Positions 59,743 through 64,000 of a stretch of 64,000 nucleotides of DNA are shown here, one piece after another. This stretch comes from Melanocharis versteri (lineage: Eukaryota; Chordata; Aves; Passeriformes; Melanocharitidae): contig VZTG01003218.1 in NCBI GenBank assembly GCA_013397845.1, forward strand, positions 715,572 to 779,571, written 5' to 3'. The notes below the pieces were generated by a model that was not told the DNA's origin, did not search any database, and worked only from the letters and a program-made list of their open reading frames with translations. The stretch's first letter is position 1, and the number at the start of each line of letters is the position of its first letter. A program made the position numbers and the translations under genes.

Positions 59743-61403
59743 GGAAACAAACAAGAAAATGTAAGAAGTAGAGGAGTTACTCATTTAGCATTTTTATTGC
59801 AGTATATCCTTCATTTAACTTCTGGTGATGTTTTTTTCTTTTAAGATATTCATGCAACATAAAAAAGCCTTTTTTTCATCTATATACCATGGAAAAAATA
59901 CACCACGACTTTTTACTGCTTAACTTGTTATGATTTTTTTTTAACTTTTCTACCAATAAGAATCAGCTTTTAAAAGAGAATTTTATCTTATAAACATTGC
60001 AAAATTACTAGGACCTAATCAATTATTTAGCCTTGAAGGCATATACTGCTCAGACTAAGAGGTAGCTTGTATAATTATAATTTAAAAAATCCTCAATTCT
60101 CATTCACAGAATTTCAAATCACAAGCCTTTCCTTTTTGGCAGATTCTAAGGCCCATTTCCACAATAAAAGGAGACTGTTTTTTTACAGTTCCATGTGTTC
60201 AATTACAATTATATAGTTAGTTTAGAGAGTTGACATTCCTGGCTTAAAGTCATAAGAATTACAAGGAAAAGATACCTTTGACTACAGAAGATGTTATGTC
60301 TTTTGACTGTCTTGAATCAGGCATATTACTTTTAAGTTCTGTGCAATATTCTGAAGAATTTAAGAGGAGATTATTGCTTGAGTTGTTTTTTGTTGTTATT
60401 CTGGTTTGTTTGATCATTATATGAAAAGGAGTTTAATGTAGTTACATGTCTTCTAAAGCAGAAGATTTCAGTGAAATAATACATATAATTACATTGCACA
60501 AGAAAGCTCTGGTCTAACAATACAACTTTTTGATTTGCCATGTCTTTATTTATTGTCCTATGACCACATTACATGACTACTGCTGAAAATAAAACCAAAG
60601 GTGTTATAATTAAAGCGTGAAATAATAAACATCTGGTGTTTTGAAGATAGACAATGAGAAAACTTTATTTTGCATGTGGAGGGAAAAAGCCCACACATGA
60701 CTTCTTAAACCCGAAGTGCCAACAATCTGTAAGTTTCATTTATTTCTATATTTTTATTTGCTATTTTTTATGGTCAGAAATTCAGCGGAAGTACTTGGAA
60801 GATGTAGGTCCTCTGCTGAGTAGGGCTGGCAAGATAGTTCCTAATGACACAGAAAAGCCTGAGGTATCCTGTGTCTTCTACGTCTCTGTTTTCATGGGGA
60901 AGTATCTAGTCCCCAAGTATTCATCTGAAATAAAGAATGAAAAAGCAAATAACAAAATAACTTCTAGGAAGAAAAAAAATTAGAAAAAATAAAAATTGAG
61001 TGAATAATTGCTTATTTGACAACATCCCACACAGTCTTTGGGGACAAGCTGGCAAAATATGACTGGAGAGATGCACCATGATGTGAATGGAAAGCTGGAT
61101 GAACTATCAAGGTCAAGCCAAGCTTGAAGGGAGGTGATTAATGGTTCAAAAGCTGAACTAACAAATTAGACACCATACATGGTAAGACTTTTTCACCATC
61201 CATATGGGACTCTCATAGGGTGAGCAGGTCCTGCTGATCATTCCTTGGCTCTTCAGTTGAGTTTCTCTTGGTACAACACTGTCACAGGTGCGCTGTGCGG
61301 ATAGTGACAGATACCTGTAGTTCTTTTGCTTTCAGCAGCTGCACAACAAAAGGGAGACATCAAACAAGGTAGAACATCTTCTTATTTTCCTCCATCTCCA
61401 AGG
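59743..61403 (+). repeat. 1.66 kb direct duplication, copy 1
   Basis: It starts at ggaaacaaacaagaaaatg and ends at ctccatctccaagg. By eye it differs from copy 2 by about 11 substitutions and one 1-bp indel, for example cagattctaa against cagcttctaa and acatgactac against acataactac. The mismatches cluster near 60604-60625. Confidence 0.95.
60770..61180 (+). mobile_element. CR1 ORF2 fragment with internal deletion (copy 1)
   Basis: The second half of a 109-codon frame (60654-60983) reads KYLEDVGPLLSRAGKIVPND then TEKPEVSCVFYVSVFMGK. This corresponds to the CR1 ORF2 linker between endonuclease and RT (pattern ENVGPLLNE.G.LVTKD.EKAEVLN.FFASVFTGK). At 61023-61165 'catcccacacagtctttggg', 'tggaaagctggatgaactat' and 'gtgattaatggttcaaaagc' match the later RT segment (TVSH...NWLNG...VISGTKS). 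The RT core between them is deleted. The first 40 or so residues of the frame are not CR1. Confidence 0.7.
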
Positions 61404-61404
61404 N
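61404..61404. other. Single-N contig join
   Basis: An isolated N. On the left is the end of the duplicated segment, on the right the 90-bp CR1 overlap repeated from 59167-59256. Confidence 0.85.
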
Positions 61405-61772
61405 TGAGGGGTGACCTCACCGTTCCTACAGCTCTCTATAGCTTCCTGAGGAGATGACATGGAGAAGAAGGTGCTGATCTCCTTTTCCTGGTATCCAGTG
61501 CTAGAGTGCATTAGAATGGTTCAAAGCTGTCCCAGGGGAGGAACAGACTGGATATTAGGAATTATTTCTTCGCTGAGAGGGTGGCAAAACCCTGGAACAA
61601 TCTTTTCTGAGAAGTGGTCGATGCCTCAACGGTGTCAGTGTTTACAAGGCATTTGGACAATTCTCTTAATAACGTATTCCAACTTTTAGTCAGCCCTGAA
61701 CAGGTCAGGCAGCTGGACTATAGGATTGCTGTACATCCCTTCCAGTTGAACTCTTCCCTTCCCTTCCCTTCC
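61405..61772 (+). mobile_element. CR1 LINE, 3' half of the interrupted copy, with expanded tail
   Basis: The first 90 bp are identical to 59167-59256. It then continues with CR1 3'UTR: 'agctgtcccaggggaggaac', 'agactggatattaggaatta', 'gagagggtggcaaaaccctg', 'gagaagtggtcgatgcctca' and 'gtacatcccttccagttgaa'. The normal tail of short A/T-rich units is replaced by (CCCTT)n at about 61754-61772, running into the gap. The 76-codon frame at 61459-61689 is not a gene. Confidence 0.92.
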
Positions 61773-62253
61773 NNNNNNNNNNNNNNNNNNNNNNNNNNNN
61801 NNNNNNNNNNNNNNNNNNNNNNNNNNNNNNNNNNNNNNNNNNNNNNNNNNNNNNNNNNNNNNNNNNNNNNNNNNNNNNNNNNNNNNNNNNNNNNNNNNNN
61901 NNNNNNNNNNNNNNNNNNNNNNNNNNNNNNNNNNNNNNNNNNNNNNNNNNNNNNNNNNNNNNNNNNNNNNNNNNNNNNNNNNNNNNNNNNNNNNNNNNNN
62001 NNNNNNNNNNNNNNNNNNNNNNNNNNNNNNNNNNNNNNNNNNNNNNNNNNNNNNNNNNNNNNNNNNNNNNNNNNNNNNNNNNNNNNNNNNNNNNNNNNNN
62101 NNNNNNNNNNNNNNNNNNNNNNNNNNNNNNNNNNNNNNNNNNNNNNNNNNNNNNNNNNNNNNNNNNNNNNNNNNNNNNNNNNNNNNNNNNNNNNNNNNNN
62201 NNNNNNNNNNNNNNNNNNNNNNNNNNNNNNNNNNNNNNNNNNNNNNNNNNNNN
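61754..62253. other. (CCCTT)n tail and assembly gap (481 N at 61773-62253)
   Basis: At least three CCCTT units lead into the N block. A longer pentanucleotide array that could not be sequenced through is the likely cause of the gap. Open frames of 191-222 codons over this region are N artefacts. Confidence 0.9.
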
Positions 62254-63913
62254 GGAAACAAACAAGAAAATGTAAGAAGTAGAGGAGTTACTCATTTAGC
62301 ATTTTTATTGCAGTATATCCTTCATTTAACTTCTGATGATGATTTTTCTTTTAAGATATTCATGCAACATAAAAAAGCCTTTTTTTCATCTATATACCAT
62401 GGAAAAAATACACCACGACTTTTTACTGCTTAACTTGTTATGATTTTTTTTTAACTTTTCTACCAATAAGAATCAGCTTTTAAAAGAGAATTTTATCTTA
62501 TAAACATTGCAAAATTACTAGGACCTAATCAATTATTTAGCCTTGAAGGCATATACTGCTCAGACTAAGAGGTAGCTTGTATAATTATAATTTAAAAAAT
62601 CCTCAATTCTCATTCACAGAATTTCAAATCACAAGCCTTTCCTTTTTGGCAGCTTCTAAGGCCCATTTCCACAATAAAAGGAGACTGTTTTTTTACAGTT
62701 CCATGTGTTCAATTACAATTATATAGTTAGTTTAGAGAGTTGACATTCCTGGCTTAAAGTCATAAGAATTACAAGGAAAAGATACCTTTGACTACAGAAG
62801 ATGTTATGTCTTTTGACTGTCTTGAATCAGGCATATTACTTTTAAGTTCTGTGCAATATTCTGAAGAATTTAAGAGGAGATTATTGCTTGAGTTGTTTTT
62901 TGTTGTTATTCTGGTTTGTTTGATCATTATATGAAAAGGAGTTTAATGTAGTTACATGTCTTCTAAAGCAGAAGATTTCAGTGAAATAATACATATAATT
63001 ACATTGCACAAGAAAGCTCTGGTCTAACAATACAACTTTTTGATTTGCCATGTGTTTATTTATTGTCCTATGACCACATTACATAACTACTGCTGAAAAT
63101 AAAACCAAAGGTGTAATATTTAAAGCATGAAATTATAAACATCTGGTGTTTTGAAGATAGACAATGAGAAAACTTTATTTTGCATGTGGAGGGAAAAAGC
63201 CCACACATGACTTCTTAAACCCGAAGTGCCAACAATCTGTAAGTTTCATTTATTTCTATATTTTTATTTGCTATTTTTTATGGTCAGAAATTCAGCGGAA
63301 GTACTTGGAAGATGTAGGTCCTCTGCTGAGTAGGGCTGGCAAGATAGTTCCTAATGACACAGAAAAGCCTGAGGTATCCTGTGTCTTCTACGTCTCTGTT
63401 TTCATGGGGAAGTATCTAGTCCCCAAGTATTCATCTGAAATAAAGAATGAAAAAGCAAATAACAAAATAACTTCTAGGAAGAAAAAAAATTAGAAAAAAT
63501 AAAAATTGAGTGAATAATTGCTTATTTGACAACATCCCACACAGTCTTTGGGGACAAGCTGGCAAAATATGACTGGAGAGATGCACCATGATGTGAATGG
63601 AAAGCTGGATGAACTATCAAGGTCAAGCCAAGCTTGAAGGGAGGTGATTAATGGTTCAAAAGCTGAACTGATAAATTAGACACCATACATGGTAAGACTT
63701 TTTCACCATCCATATGGGACTCTCATAGGGTGAGCAGGTCCTGCTGATCATTCCTTGGCTCTTCAGTTGAGTTTCTCTTGGTACAACACTGTCACAGGTG
63801 CGCTGTGCGGATAGTGACAGATACCTGTAGTTCTTTTGCTTTCAGCAGCTGCACAACAAAAGGGAGACATCAAACAAGGTAGAACATCTTCTTATTTTCC
63901 TCCATCTCCAAGG
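62254..63913 (+). repeat. 1.66 kb direct duplication, copy 2
   Basis: It matches 59743-61403 in the same order and orientation and starts directly after the N block. After 63913 the sequence continues without a break into unique DNA, so this copy is the one anchored in the assembly. Confidence 0.95.
63280..63690 (+). mobile_element. CR1 ORF2 fragment with internal deletion (copy 2)
   Basis: The same element as at 60770-61180. The 109-codon frame here (63164-63493) gives an identical product, ending in a Lys-rich run. The RT-like second part is at 63533-63675. It differs from copy 1 only near aactgataaatt. A non-functional relic. Confidence 0.7.
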
Positions 63914-64000
63914 CAACTATACTGAAAACCCAATGATTTACTTTTGGGTCTTTGAAATACCCTTTGCTGATATAGTCTATGGCAAAGATGCATGGAACAT
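63914..64000. other. Unique sequence at window end
   Basis: Eighty-seven bases following the duplicated segment. Too short to interpret. Confidence 0.5.

Larger units (their letters stand above)
59258..61403 (+). other. Probable alternative-haplotype or misplaced gap-fill contig
   Basis: Bounded by single Ns at 59257 and 61404. From 59743 to its end it duplicates 62254-63913 almost exactly. Its unique first part (59258-59742, 485 bp) has no second copy in the window and probably belongs in the 481-N gap at 61773-62253. If removed, the CR1 on the left joins directly to its continuation at 61495. The small frames at 59294-59652 are unassigned. Confidence 0.75.

Noticed and set aside
61614..62295. 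Open frames of 191-222 codons
   Set aside because: They consist almost entirely of unknown residues across the 481-N gap. The readable ends are CR1 sequence and the (CCCTT)n tail.
59743..63913. A genuine recent segmental duplication
   Set aside because: Single-N borders and the exact 90-bp overlap that reconnects a split CR1 make an assembly artefact more likely; kept open as the alternative in the findings.
1..64000. A bacterial-type system, CRISPR array or gene cluster
   Set aside because: There are no regularly spaced repeats, no operon structure and no long open frames; all repeat types are those of a bird genome.

Overview
The window looks like nuclear DNA from a bird, most likely a passerine. 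It is AT-rich, CpG-poor and without a recognisable protein-coding gene. The evidence for a bird is the repeat content: many CR1 LINE fragments with the typical avian 3' end, long terminal repeats of families I know from bird genomes, and at 56.7 kb a short element that joins a tRNA-Ile-like head to a CR1-like tail, the structure described for TguSINE1 of songbirds. No rRNA, functional tRNA, CRISPR or bacterial-type operon is present. The open reading frames are short. Those I can interpret are relics of CR1 reverse-transcriptase or ORF1 sequence; the rest are unassigned and mostly look like chance frames. The window is therefore a gene desert or part of a very large intron.

Layout. 1-19 kb is almost free of recognisable transposons (one short CR1 tail at 1.2 kb and an assembly gap at 11.3 kb). 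It is AT-rich unique sequence with pyrimidine-rich stretches on the + strand (8.6-9.0 and 11.5-13.1 kb). 19-28 kb holds two CR1 fragments, one older CR1 piece at 23.9 kb and a short gap at 21.95 kb. 28-36 kb is the repeat-dense core: an internally deleted CR1, a possible LTR, a 1.1 kb avian solo LTR, a CR1 with an internal deletion, the 3' part of a second LTR type, and a third LTR with TATA and polyadenylation signals. 36-47 kb is mostly unique sequence with a diverged pair of about 0.2 kb segments (38.1 and 39.65 kb) and simple repeats. 47-55 kb has CR1 copies in both orientations, including a long one with the reverse-transcriptase C-terminus and a separate piece of CR1 ORF1. 56-59 kb has the SINE and two more CR1 copies.

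The last 5 kb is an assembly problem. A 1.66 kb segment occurs twice in direct orientation (59743-61403 and 62254-63913) with about 0.7% difference. The first copy is bounded by single-N joins, and the 90 bp before the first N recur exactly after the second N. The simplest reading is that 59258-61403 is an alternative haplotype or a misplaced gap-fill and that the CR1 at 58.9 kb really continues at 61.5 kb. I see no new functional system here. The observations most worth checking are this false duplication, the tRNA-Ile SINE, a shared internal-deletion point in two CR1 copies, and a few unassigned repeats and ORFs.
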